A stretch of DNA of 7,565 nucleotides, from contig SMWN01000089.1 in NCBI GenBank assembly GCA_004356415.1, positions 1-7,565 on the forward strand. The letters are read 5' to 3'. Below the pieces are notes generated by a model. It was not told the DNA's origin. It saw nothing but the letters and a program-made list of their open reading frames with translations, and ran no database searches. This stretch comes from Gammaproteobacteria bacterium (lineage in GTDB: Bacteria > Pseudomonadota > Gammaproteobacteria > Eutrophobiales > Eutrophobiaceae). How positions within the stretch are numbered: position 1 is the first letter of the stretch; each line of letters begins with the position of its first letter. The position numbers were made by a program, and so were the translations under genes. Positions 1 through 7,060 of this stretch are shown piece by piece.

Positions 1-2
1 AA

Positions 3-1157
3 AAGACAGATGACACCATTCTGCTCTACGGACACCTGGATAAACAACCCGAGATGTCTGGTTGGCGCGAAGGTCTTGGCCCGTGGACACCTGTGCTGGA
101 TGGTGACCGCCTGTATGGTCGCGGTGGTGCTGATGATGGTTATGCCCTGTTTGCCTGCCTGACCGCCATTGAGTCACTACACGAACAGGCAATCCCTCAC
201 GCACGTTGTGTGGTCATTATCGAAGCCTGCGAGGAAAGTGGCAGCCCTGATCTACCCCACTACATGGAGGCACTATCGGATCGGATCGGCACACCCGATC
301 TGGTCATTTGCCTTGATTCCGGATGTGGTAATTATGAACAACTCTGGTGCACCACCTCCCTCCGGGGCTTGATTGGTGGTGAGCTGACAATTGAAGTCCT
401 TGATGAAGGTGTGCATTCGGGTGATTCCAGCGGGATTGTGCCCTGCAGTTTTAGGATCTTGAGACAACTCATGGATCGAATAGAAGATGCATCGACAGGT
501 TTCATTCAAGACAGCGCATTCAATGTGGACATCCCACACAAACGTATTGAACAAGCCAGAAATGCCGCAGCCATGATGGGGGATGAGGTATTTAACCGTT
601 TCCCTTTTAAGGAACAGACAGAACCTGTACAAAATGATCCTGCCGAATTGATTCTTAACCGTAGCTGGCGTCCTGCAATGACGATCATTGGTGCCGATGG
701 CTTACCCGATATTCAGTCCGCTGGCAATGTGATGCGACCGAAGACCACGGTCAAATTATCCATGCGCCTACCACCGACTTGTGATGCAGAAGTGGCCTCT
801 GAAAAACTCAAGACCCTGCTCGAAGAGAATCCACCGTATCATGCAAGTGTCTCATTCACACCGGATTGGACAGCATCAGGCTGGATGGCCCCCGAGAGTG
901 ATCTCTGGTTGGAGGAAGCCATTGATAAAGCCTCCATGAGATTCTTCGATAAACCTGCCGTGCATATGGGTGAAGGCTGGTCAATCCCTTTTATGGGTAT
1001 GCTGGGGGAAAAATTTCCCGATGCACAATTTTTAATTACTGGTGTACTTGGCCCCGGTTCCAATGCCCATGGACCTAATGAGTTCCTGCATATCCCCATG
1101 GCCAAAAAACTTACTGCCTGTATCGCCAGCATCATTGCAGATCACTTTAATCAATAA
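3..1157 (+). CDS. M20 family metallopeptidase (dipeptidase-like), 5' truncated
   Basis: The gene enters from before the window. The open frame reads from position 3 (KTDDTILLYGHLDKQPE) without a stop, so the ATG at 54 is internal; 384 C-terminal residues are visible. The family consists of two-zinc hydrolases that cut dipeptides or related amide bonds, usually in the cytoplasm. Every expected active-site element visible is intact, counting from the first visible residue. GHLD gives zinc ligand H11 and D13; YGRGGADDG gives bridging Asp D44; EACEESGSP gives catalytic E77 and zinc ligand E78; CLDSGCGN gives D105; NAHGPNE near the C-terminus gives the last His, H356. The central part (about 125-280), including GVHSGDSSG, matches the lid/dimerisation domain. 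Only about the first 70-90 residues of a normal 450-480-residue protein should be missing. Exact substrate is not determinable; Xaa-dipeptides are the family norm. It stops 40 bases before the dehydrogenase gene, suggesting cotranscription. Confidence 0.93.
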   Translation, partial: KTDDTILLYGHLDKQPEMSGWREGLGPWTPVLDGDRLYGRGGADDGYALFACLTAIESLHEQAIPHARCVVIIEACEESGSPDLPHYMEALSDRIGTPDLVICLDSGCGNYEQLWCTTSLRGLIGGELTIEVLDEGVHSGDSSGIVPCSFRILRQLMDRIEDASTGFIQDSAFNVDIPHKRIEQARNAAAMMGDEVFNRFPFKEQTEPVQNDPAELILNRSWRPAMTIIGADGLPDIQSAGNVMRPKTTVKLSMRLPPTCDAEVASEKLKTLLEENPPYHASVSFTPDWTASGWMAPESDLWLEEAIDKASMRFFDKPAVHMGEGWSIPFMGMLGEKFPDAQFLITGVLGPGSNAHGPNEFLHIPMAKKLTACIASIIADHFNQ

Positions 1158-1183
1158 GTGTTTACCAGTTCGACGGAATACTT

Positions 1184-1189
1184 AGGAGA
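1184..1189 (+). promoter_or_regulatory. Ribosome binding site of the dehydrogenase gene
   Basis: AGGAGA lies 8 bases before the ATG at 1198. It is the strongest Shine-Dalgarno sequence in the window and fixes the start of the downstream gene. The 40-base gap after the peptidase shows no promoter or terminator, in keeping with cotranscription. Confidence 0.8.
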
Positions 1190-1197
1190 AATAAAAA

Positions 1198-2076
1198 ATG
1201 CAAACAGGTGTTATTGGTTTAGGTGCCATGGGCGCTTATATGGCGATCAACTTTCACAAGGCAGGTTCACTACATCGAATATGGAATCGTTCCCGGGAAA
1301 AGGCCGAGACCATTGCTAAAAAAACCGGTGTTGAAATTGCGAACTCTCCTGAACAACTGGCCAAAGAATGCGAGCTAATTATTACCTGCGTCTCTCGTGA
1401 CGAGGATGTACTGAGCGTCATCGAACGCATTTCTACCAACATCAAACCGGGAACCATTGTTATAGACACGTCTACTGTCGCTGCAGACACCGCAAAAAAG
1501 GCTGCTGAAATATTACTCAAGCAAGGCGCGCATTTGCTCGACTGTCCGGTCTCAGGCGGTGTGGAAGGTGCAAAAAATGGTTTGCTGGCGATGATGGTCG
1601 GGGGCGATAAGTCCGCACTTGATCGCGCACGGCCTACCCTTGAAGCAATTGCGGCTAATATTGCCTACATTGGCCCGACGGGCAGTGGACAGGCATGCAA
1701 GGCAGTGAATCAACTGATGGCGGCAGGCATTAATCAAGCGGTGACTGAAGCATTGGCTTTCGGTGAAGTCATGGGGCTTGCTATGGACAGGGTGGTTGAC
1801 ATTGTCGCGTCGGGCGCTGCAGGTAACTGGTTTCTCGATCACCGGGGAAAAACCATGCTGGCAGACAGTTACGCACCCGGATTTAAACTGACGCTGCATC
1901 ATAAGGATCTGGGGATCTGTCAGTCCATGCTGAAGAACACTTGTGATGCAAGCCTGCCCATGATTGAGATGACACTGATACATTATCAACGACTGATGGA
2001 TGAAGGTTATGGTGACGAAGATATCTCCGCTCTATTTCGCCTGAAAAAGAAGCAACTGGCTGGGCCGCCTGATTAA
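1198..2076 (+). CDS. NAD(P)-dependent beta-hydroxyacid dehydrogenase (3-hydroxyisobutyrate dehydrogenase family)
   Basis: This 292-residue protein has the usual family length and appears complete. The N-terminal Rossmann fold opens with GVIGLGAMG (G7, G9, G12 bind the dinucleotide). The substrate-binding signature DCPVSGGVEGAKNG spans 115-128. The catalytic lysine is K168 in GSGQACKAVNQ, with N171 following it as usual, and LHHKDL (233-238) supplies the second conserved lysine, K236. The C-terminal half is the all-helical dimerisation domain. Family members oxidise 3-hydroxyisobutyrate (valine breakdown), reduce tartronate semialdehyde, or reduce glyoxylate and succinate semialdehyde; sequence reading alone cannot choose among them. 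R31 after the second beta strand (IWNRSREKA) hints at NADP rather than NAD, since NAD enzymes often carry Asp near here, but this is inference. The start is fixed by AGGAGA 8 bases upstream. The gene follows the dipeptidase closely, so a role in amino-acid catabolism is possible but unproven. Confidence 0.92.
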   Translation: MQTGVIGLGAMGAYMAINFHKAGSLHRIWNRSREKAETIAKKTGVEIANSPEQLAKECELIITCVSRDEDVLSVIERISTNIKPGTIVIDTSTVAADTAKKAAEILLKQGAHLLDCPVSGGVEGAKNGLLAMMVGGDKSALDRARPTLEAIAANIAYIGPTGSGQACKAVNQLMAAGINQAVTEALAFGEVMGLAMDRVVDIVASGAAGNWFLDHRGKTMLADSYAPGFKLTLHHKDLGICQSMLKNTCDASLPMIEMTLIHYQRLMDEGYGDEDISALFRLKKKQLAGPPD

Positions 2077-2170
2077 TCCACAAGGCTAATTTAGGGTTAA
2101 TGTGAGCAAAATCAAGAACTCAACCATCATCGCACGGTCAATACGTAGTCAGGATGCAATCAACGACTGA

Positions 2171-2198
2171 TTGACGATGCACATTTTTTATGCACAAT
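2171..2198 (+). promoter_or_regulatory. Candidate sigma70 promoter for the transporter operon
   Basis: TTGACG (2171-2176, five of six matches to TTGACA) lies 16 bases before CACAAT (2193-2198, four of six matches to TATAAT). This is the best promoter-like pair in the gap before the ABC operon. It would give a start near 2205 and a leader of about 70 nt. The -10 is poor, so an activator or another site may be needed. Confidence 0.4.
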
Positions 2199-2229
2199 GG
2201 TCGCGCCTGACACAAGTTCAACCATTGTG
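2193..2229. repeat. Perfect 9-bp inverted repeat upstream of the ABC operon
   Basis: CACAATGGT (2193-2201) and ACCATTGTG (2221-2229) are exact reverse complements with a 19-base spacer. The left arm covers the candidate -10 element, so the dyad could be a regulator binding site. It could also form a hairpin at the start of the transcript. No T-run follows, so it is not a terminator. Function is unproven. Confidence 0.5.
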
Positions 2230-2277
2230 ACTAATTGATTTAATCCCAACTTTAATACAGACAAACAGGTAAATAGC

Positions 2278-3048
2278 TTGACTGAGAATACGCAACAGAC
2301 ACTCATCGAGGTGAAGTCCCTCGACAAAAAATTCGGTGCTATACATGCCGTGAGGAACCTTTCATTCTCCGTCAAAAAGGGCGAGATACTGGGTTTTCTT
2401 GGTCCCAATGGGGCAGGTAAAACCACCACCATGAAAATGATCACGGGTTTTCTGGAGCCTACATCTGGCACTGTCACCGTATGTGGCCATGACGTTCTTG
2501 AAGATCCCATCGCGGTCAAAGAAAAAATTGGTTACCTGCCTGAAGGCGCACCCTCTTATGGCGAAATGACGGTAAAAGGCTTTCTCGATTTTATTGCTGA
2601 TATCCGTGGACTGAAGGGCCAAGACAAACAAAATCGTGTTGATGCAATCATCAAAAAAATCAATCTCGAAACGGTGCGCAATCAAACGATTGATACTTTA
2701 TCCAAAGGGTTTAAACGACGTGTGGGGGTTGCTCAGGCGTTGATGCACGATCCTGAAGTGTTGATTATGGATGAGCCCACAGATGGTCTTGACCCAAATC
2801 AAAAGCATGAAGTGCGTACCCTCATCAAGGAAATGGTGGCACATAAAGCCATTATTATATCCACACACATAATGGAAGAAGTCGATGCCATCTGTACGCG
2901 CGCAATTATTATTGCCTCAGGCCAACTCCTCTTTGATGGCACACCTAAGGAATTGTTAGCCAAATCGGTCACTGGTCGTATGGACGATGTCTTTCGTCAA
3001 ATCACGACAGATTTTTATGCAGAAAAAGGTGAGGTGGCACAGTCATGA
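2278..3048 (+). CDS. ABC transporter ATP-binding protein, GldA-type
   Basis: A 256-residue cytoplasmic ATPase, the motor of the transporter encoded by this operon. Walker A is GPNGAGKTT (42-50). The Q-loop position carries Glu (YLPEG, E89), the signature is LSKGF (141-145) instead of LSGGQ, Walker B is VLIMDEP with catalytic E166, the D-loop GLD follows at 170-172, and the switch His is H197 (STHIMEE). Glu in the Q-loop and a degenerate signature are common in ATPases paired with ABC-2 permeases (GldA, NatA and drug exporters), so these are not defects. The start codon is TTG at 2278: the frame is closed by TGA at 2236-2238, no ATG or GTG lies between, and AGG (2267-2269) sits 8 bases upstream. 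The next ATG would be well inside the ATPase fold. The stop overlaps the permease ATG by 4 bases (ATGA), indicating translational coupling. Orthology to Flavobacterium GldA is by family only; the cargo is unknown. Confidence 0.93.
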   Translation: MTENTQQTLIEVKSLDKKFGAIHAVRNLSFSVKKGEILGFLGPNGAGKTTTMKMITGFLEPTSGTVTVCGHDVLEDPIAVKEKIGYLPEGAPSYGEMTVKGFLDFIADIRGLKGQDKQNRVDAIIKKINLETVRNQTIDTLSKGFKRRVGVAQALMHDPEVLIMDEPTDGLDPNQKHEVRTLIKEMVAHKAIIISTHIMEEVDAICTRAIIIASGQLLFDGTPKELLAKSVTGRMDDVFRQITTDFYAEKGEVAQS

Positions 3049-3779
3049 ATAACATTAGTGCTATCTTTAAACGAGAATTTTCCGGATATTTTTCTACCCC
3101 CGTAGCATACGTTTTTATCGTCATTTTTCTTTTCCTGACAGGCGTATTTACATTCTACATTGGCGCTTTCTATGAAAGGAACCAGGCTGATCTGGAACCT
3201 TTCTTCCGCTTTCATCCCTGGCTGTACCTATTCCTGATCCCAGCCATTGCCATGCGTCTTTGGTCGGAAGAAAGAAAGTCAGGCACCATTGAATTATTGA
3301 TGACCCTACCCATCCCGATTCATCATGCAGTAATTGGTAAATTCCTCGCGGCATGGTGTTTCACTTCAGTCGCTCTAGTGCTGACCTTTCCCATGTGGAT
3401 CACTGTCAATTATCTTGGCACCCCGGATAACACGGTGATTCTGGCCAGCTATATTGGCAGTCTGCTCATGGCCGGTGGTTTTCTGGCAATAGGTTCCTGT
3501 GTCTCTGCGATTAGCAAAAGCCAGGTGATTGCTTTTGTCATCAGTCTGGTCATTTCCTTCCTATTTTTATTGAGTGGTTTTCCATTGGTACTGGATTTTT
3601 TCAGTGGCTGGACACCACAAGCTGTGGTTGATGCGATTGCGTCCTTCAGCTTTCTCACCCATTTTGAATCAATTAAAAAAGGAGTGATCGACCTACGTGA
3701 CATTATCTACTTCGCAGCACTGATCAGCTTCTGGCTTTACGCCAACGTCGTTGTTATTGATGCAATGAAAGCCAATTGA
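3045..3779 (+). CDS. ABC-2 type permease, GldF-like
   Basis: A 244-residue inner-membrane protein with six predicted helices at about 20-40, 58-71, 96-122, 130-155, 160-183 and 218-238. The short amphipathic N-terminus (FKREFSGYFSTPVAYVF) and the loop AMRLWSEERKSGTIELLMTLP (70-90) between the second and third helices are hallmarks of ABC-2 permeases; the latter region probably contacts the ATPase. Length is normal for GldF-like permeases, which act as homodimers or with a partner. The ATG overlaps the stop of the ATPase gene (ATGA), so the two subunits should be made in step. The next gene begins 12 bases after the stop, and its ribosome binding site overlaps this stop codon. The protein should form the membrane channel; its substrate cannot be read from the sequence. 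Confidence 0.92.
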   Translation: MNNISAIFKREFSGYFSTPVAYVFIVIFLFLTGVFTFYIGAFYERNQADLEPFFRFHPWLYLFLIPAIAMRLWSEERKSGTIELLMTLPIPIHHAVIGKFLAAWCFTSVALVLTFPMWITVNYLGTPDNTVILASYIGSLLMAGGFLAIGSCVSAISKSQVIAFVISLVISFLFLLSGFPLVLDFFSGWTPQAVVDAIASFSFLTHFESIKKGVIDLRDIIYFAALISFWLYANVVVIDAMKAN

Positions 3780-3783
3780 GGAA
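3778..3783 (+). promoter_or_regulatory. Ribosome binding site overlapping the permease stop codon
   Basis: GAGGAA overlaps the TGA stop of the permease (3777-3779) and lies 8 bases before the ATG at 3792. The arrangement supports translational coupling of the permease and the GldG-like gene and fixes the latter's start. Confidence 0.7.
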
Positions 3784-3791
3784 TTTAGAAA

Positions 3792-5663
3792 ATGAATAAA
3801 AACATTACCTCAACAACAGGCCTTGCGTTGGCAGCCGCCCTGTTTGTTGCCATTATCATTCTGGCTAATGCGACGCTCACTAGTTGGCGTCTCGACCTGA
3901 CAGAAAATAAATTATTTACCCTCTCTGAAGGCACATTGAATATTTTGCACACGCTTGAGGAACCGGTAAGACTGGATTTCTATTTCTCGCAGAAAGCCAT
4001 GATTGGGAACCCTGCCTTGATGAATTACGGTGTCAGGGTACGTGACATGTTGCTGGAATACGAAGCACATTCAAATGGCATGCTGGAATTGAATATCATT
4101 GACCCTGAAGTTTTCTCGGAAGAAGAGGATCAGGCTGTCGCCAGTGGCATGCACAGTGTGCCGCTGAACAATGCGGGTGACCGTGCCTATTTTGGCCTGC
4201 TGGGCACCAATTCGACGGACGATGAAAAGATAATTCCTTTTTTCCATTCCGGCAAGGAGTCAGCACTGGAATATGATATTACCAAGCTCCTTTATAACCT
4301 CGCCTATCCTGAGAAAAGAGTCATCGGCATCATCAGTTCATTACCCATTTATGGTGATGAAAAACAGAAGCTGCCCAGGTGGACCATTACCGATATGATT
4401 GAAGAGTTTTTTGAAGTACGCGATCTGGGAACCAACACCAGAAATCTTGATGGCCTTGATGTGTTGATGATCATCCATCCAAAAGACCTGAAAGATGAAA
4501 CACTGTTTGCCATCGATCAATATGTACTCAACGGTGGTAAGGCAATGATTTTTGTCGATCCTTTGGCTGAAGGCGATCGTAGCATACCTGCGGATCCAGA
4601 TAGCTCAGTGCTGCCTGACCTGGACTCAGATCTGAACAAATTAACAGAGCAATGGGGCATCACTGTACTCGACCAGAAAATTGTCGGTGATATTAATGCG
4701 GCTATGCATGTTCAAACCCGTAGCGCCACAGGCCCACAGGAAGTTACCTACCTTCCCTGGCTAAGACTGGCCAAAGAAAGTTTCAATCAGAACGATTTTG
4801 CAACAAGCCAGCTCAATGTGATCCACATGGGTACGGCTGGAATAATTGAGAAGAACGAAGGCAGTACCACTCAATTTACACCGTTGATTGAATCCACCAA
4901 ACAGTCCATGCAACTGGATCGGGATTTCCTTTTTATTCAGCGCGACCCAAAGATCATTCTTGATAATTTCAAGTCAGAAGAGAAGAAGCAAGTCATTGCA
5001 GCACGTATTCAGGGCCATGCAAAATCAGCCTTCCCGGAGGGCTTGCTCGATGATGAAGGGTATCGTAAAGATAATAATGGTGGATCGCTTATCAGTGAAG
5101 GGGATATCAACGTGATTGTTATTGCCGATACTGACATTCTTAATGATATGTTCTGGATAAGAAACAAGCCTTATTTCGGTATGAGCCTACCGCAACCGAT
5201 TGCAAACAACGGTGACTTTGTCATCAATGCACTGGAAAACCTGGCAGGCGGTAATGACCTGGCCAGTCTGAGGACCAGGGGAGAATTCACCCGCCCGTTT
5301 GAAAGAGTCGAAACCATCCGCCGCCAGGCGGAACTGGAGTATCGCGAACGCGAACAAAATCTCATGGCAACCCTGGAAGAGGCCGAACAAAAAATACGGG
5401 CACTACAACAGGAACAAGGCACAGGAACAGAAGCTGGAGAAGGTGCGTTGTTACTCACGCCGGAACAAAGCGCGGAAATTGAAAAATTTCAAGCACAACG
5501 TATTGAGACCCGCAAACAATTACGTGCTGTTCAGCATGACCTAAAGAAAAACATTGAATCGCTTGGTGCCAAATTACGTTTCTTTAATATTGCACTACTG
5601 CCCTTATTAATTATTCTGATTTCTATTGGCACAGGTGTTTATCGCGTCACTCGTCACAATTAG
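3792..5663 (+). CDS. GldG-like ABC transporter auxiliary protein, membrane-anchored at both ends
   Basis: A 623-residue protein of the GldG / ABC_transp_aux family. An N-terminal membrane helix (about 10-28) is followed by the family hallmark DLTENKLFTLSEGT (35-48). The next region (about 55-300) contains RVIGIISSLPIYGD (176-189) and a segment at 223-257 ending GGKAMIFVDP. It corresponds to the GIFT-type domain shared by GldG, DUF4350 proteins and eukaryotic IFT52, whose biochemical role is unsettled. Residues 505-540 and 556-592 are rich in Glu, Arg, Gln and Leu and look like two coiled-coil helices joined by a Gly/Glu/Thr linker (541-555). A second membrane helix (about 599-617) and a short basic tail (YRVTRHN) end the protein. 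Most of it should lie in the periplasm. In gliding Bacteroidetes GldG works with GldA and GldF; in proteobacteria the cargo is unknown. GAGGAA 8 bases upstream supports the start. The next gene follows after 20 bases. Confidence 0.9.
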   Translation: MNKNITSTTGLALAAALFVAIIILANATLTSWRLDLTENKLFTLSEGTLNILHTLEEPVRLDFYFSQKAMIGNPALMNYGVRVRDMLLEYEAHSNGMLELNIIDPEVFSEEEDQAVASGMHSVPLNNAGDRAYFGLLGTNSTDDEKIIPFFHSGKESALEYDITKLLYNLAYPEKRVIGIISSLPIYGDEKQKLPRWTITDMIEEFFEVRDLGTNTRNLDGLDVLMIIHPKDLKDETLFAIDQYVLNGGKAMIFVDPLAEGDRSIPADPDSSVLPDLDSDLNKLTEQWGITVLDQKIVGDINAAMHVQTRSATGPQEVTYLPWLRLAKESFNQNDFATSQLNVIHMGTAGIIEKNEGSTTQFTPLIESTKQSMQLDRDFLFIQRDPKIILDNFKSEEKKQVIAARIQGHAKSAFPEGLLDDEGYRKDNNGGSLISEGDINVIVIADTDILNDMFWIRNKPYFGMSLPQPIANNGDFVINALENLAGGNDLASLRTRGEFTRPFERVETIRRQAELEYREREQNLMATLEEAEQKIRALQQEQGTGTEAGEGALLLTPEQSAEIEKFQAQRIETRKQLRAVQHDLKKNIESLGAKLRFFNIALLPLLIILISIGTGVYRVTRHN

Positions 5664-5683
5664 TAATAGCAGATTTGATACTC

Positions 5684-6781
5684 ATGAAGCGTCAACAGTT
5701 ACTGGTTCTTTCTGCAATGACAATTGTTGCCATTGTTGCAGCAGGACTGTTTACTCATTCCCGTGCGCCGCAAACAAAAATCGAAAAAGAAACACTATTC
5801 CCGGAACTCGCTGGCAAGATCAATGATGTGGCCCGCATAGAAATAACCAGTGAAGACCGCACTGTCATCCTACAAAAGCAGGATAATCTATGGGTATTAC
5901 AAAGTGCAGACAACTACCCTGCACAATTTGACAAGATTAAAGATACCGTCATCAGCCTGTCTGAACTCAAGATACTGGCTACAAAAACAGACAAGCCAAA
6001 ACTTTATCCGGAACTGGGCGTTGAAGGTCTTAGCATTGGAGATTCTGGGGTCAAAAACTCAACTTCACAATTGCTGATACTCAAGGATAAATCTGGCACA
6101 ATGCTGGCTTCACTTATTATCGGCAAAACGCGAAAAAGCAGTGCAGGGAAAAGCCGGCCAAATCTTTATGTCCGTAAACCAGATGCAAAGAATGCGCTAC
6201 TGGTAGAAGGTTACCTGCAGATTAAATCACACAATACTGACTGGTATGAACGTCATGTTATCCATATCCCTGCTACACGTATACAGGACGTTAATATCGT
6301 AAAAAGTAATGGTGACCACCTAAAAATTAATAAACCATCCGAAGGTGAAACTGAGTTCAAGTTAGTGGAAGGCAAAACAGCCTCACCCTCCGTCCTGCTG
6401 AATAGATTAGCCACTTTTTTTGAAGACATGCGTGTCGATGGGGTTCATGCAACCGACAGTTTCGAGTTTCCCGATGGCGCCACTCTCACGACATTTACAA
6501 CATTTAACGGATTGGTCATCATCGTCAAAAGTTTTCTTATAGAAGAAAATGGTGAAGAAAAAGCCTTTGCCCATTTTTTATTCTCAACGGTTACATCAAA
6601 TACAGAGTCCACCAAACGTACAGATTCTGGCGGTGAAAAAATGACAAGCAGTAATTCGGGAACCCTCAGTGTCGAAGAGGAAAGTCGACTCTGGAATGAA
6701 TATCTAAGCAACTGGGTCTATGAAATCCCTGGTTTCAAGTTTGAGACGCTGGATATTCACGTTGGTCAGTCCCCAAAATAA
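5684..6781 (+). CDS. DUF4340 domain protein, fourth gene of the transporter operon
   Basis: A 365-residue protein when started at ATG 5684. An in-frame TTG at 5675 would add three residues, but the ATG directly precedes a typical anchor (MKRQQLLVLSAMTIVAIVAAGLF, cytoplasmic basic end then a helix at about 5-23). No strong Shine-Dalgarno is visible; AGCAGA (5668-5673) is the best candidate, so translation may depend on coupling to the GldG-like gene ending 20 bases earlier. The rest should be periplasmic. Hallmarks of DUF4340 proteins are the early segment VARIEITSEDRTVILQKQDN followed by LWVLQSADNYPAQ (about 49-81), then LYPELGV (107-113), ASLIIGKTR (142-150), LYVRKPDAKNALLVEG (161-176), and WYERHVIHIPATRIQDVNI (187-205). 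The C-terminus (about 320-365) ends in a tryptophan-containing segment, LWNEYLSNWVYEIPGFKFETLDI. DUF4340 proteins regularly follow GldG-like genes, implying a shared complex, but no activity is known. Position 6781 ends the operon. Confidence 0.87.
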   Translation: MKRQQLLVLSAMTIVAIVAAGLFTHSRAPQTKIEKETLFPELAGKINDVARIEITSEDRTVILQKQDNLWVLQSADNYPAQFDKIKDTVISLSELKILATKTDKPKLYPELGVEGLSIGDSGVKNSTSQLLILKDKSGTMLASLIIGKTRKSSAGKSRPNLYVRKPDAKNALLVEGYLQIKSHNTDWYERHVIHIPATRIQDVNIVKSNGDHLKINKPSEGETEFKLVEGKTASPSVLLNRLATFFEDMRVDGVHATDSFEFPDGATLTTFTTFNGLVIIVKSFLIEENGEEKAFAHFLFSTVTSNTESTKRTDSGGEKMTSSNSGTLSVEEESRLWNEYLSNWVYEIPGFKFETLDIHVGQSPK

Positions 6782-6793
6782 TTTAGAGGATAG

Positions 6794-6823
6794 TTCAGGG
6801 ATGATTCAAATCCATCGCCTGAA
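6794..6823 (+). terminator. Hairpin at the end of the transporter operon, possible terminator
   Basis: TTCAGGGATG (6794-6803) pairs with CATC plus CCTGAA (6813-6816 and 6818-6823), giving a 10-bp stem with one bulged G (6817) and a 9-base loop. It starts 12 bases after the DUF4340 stop. No T-run follows (GTAATAGACTG), so if it ends transcription it would be inefficient or Rho-assisted. It may instead protect the 3' end of the transcript. Confidence 0.4.
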
Positions 6824-6831
6824 GTAATAGA

Positions 6832-6860
6832 CTGCAAGCATTAGATGTTCAAGCTATACT
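6832..6860 (+). promoter_or_regulatory. Candidate glyQ promoter, left of the inserted element
   Basis: TATACT (6855-6860) matches five of six bases of the -10 consensus. CTGCAA (6832-6837) sits 17 bases upstream but matches the -35 at only three of six positions. A GC-rich stretch GCCCCGCG (6861-6868) follows directly, like the discriminators of growth-rate and ppGpp-controlled promoters of translation genes. That would suit glyQ, the next gene on this strand. The start would be near 6867, leaving about 346 nt before the glyQ GTG, of which 313 are the inverted-repeat element. Confidence 0.45.
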
Positions 6861-6873
6861 GCCCCGCGTGATG

Positions 6874-6905
6874 ATACCCAAACTACCTGGAAATGTAGGT
6901 TTCAG
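6874..6905 (+). repeat. Left terminal inverted repeat
   Basis: The arm starts ATACCCAAACTACCTGG. It differs from the reverse complement of the right arm only at 6896 (T against C, a U-G pair in RNA) and 6900 (T against A). The last bases, GGTTTCA (6898-6904), can alternatively pair with TGAAACC at 6935-6941. Confidence 0.85.
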
Positions 6906-6941
6906 CAAAATGAGAAGCAACTATATTTAAGGCATGAAACC

Positions 6942-6958
6942 GAAGAACTAGTCATTTA
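6942..6958 (+). repeat. Direct repeat, copy 1
   Basis: GAAGAACTAGTCATTTA matches 7100-7116 at 15 of 17 positions. The shared core is ACTAGTCATT. The two copies lie 158 bases apart in the same orientation, both inside the element. Confidence 0.55.
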
Positions 6959-6978
6959 TATCCATGGATGGATTGTAT

Positions 6979-7005
6979 GCAGAAAATGCAGGAGCAATTT
7001 TCTGC
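6979..7005. repeat. Internal hairpin with 9-bp perfect stem
   Basis: GCAGAAAAT (6979-6987) and ATTTTCTGC (6997-7005) are exact reverse complements around a 9-base loop, GCAGGAGCA. The stem lies near the centre of the element, inside the longer-range pairing of AGAAGCAAC (6913-6921) with GTTGCTTCT (7036-7044). Confidence 0.7.
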
Positions 7006-7060
7006 CTGGTTCAAGGCTTTATAACGAAGAAGATGGTTGCTTCTAGTCTTGCCCTGCGGA

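Larger units (their letters stand above)
2077..2277 (+). other. Intergenic region between the dehydrogenase gene and the transporter operon
   Basis: These 201 bases hold no recognisable gene. They contain a weak dyad at the dehydrogenase stop codon (2072-2079 with 2094-2101, one G-U pair, no T-run after it), a short inverted repeat CAATCA/TGATTG (2157-2162 with 2168-2173), a candidate promoter at 2171-2198, a 7-bp direct repeat ATGCACA (2177-2183 and 2190-2196), and a perfect 9-bp inverted repeat (2193-2201 with 2221-2229). A 22-codon GTG-initiated frame (2102-2170) exists but resembles nothing I know. The gap very likely separates two transcription units. Confidence 0.6.

Noticed and set aside
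273..632. Minus-strand 119-codon frame within the peptidase gene
   Set aside because: It is antisense to clearly conserved M20 sequence, has no family features, and is typical of a shadow frame.
2072..2101. Dyad ATTAATCC/GGGTTAAT at the dehydrogenase stop codon as a terminator
   Set aside because: The stem is AT-rich with a G-U pair and a 14-base loop, and no T-run follows.
2102..2170. A 22-codon GTG-initiated frame with AGGG five bases upstream, between the dehydrogenase and ABC genes
   Set aside because: Very short, no recognisable similarity, no run of codons suggesting an attenuator, and it lies upstream of the candidate promoter. Not enough to call a gene.
5675..5683. TTG at 5675 as start of the DUF4340 protein
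   Set aside because: The ATG three codons later directly begins a normal basic-then-hydrophobic membrane anchor. The TTG has no better ribosome binding site.
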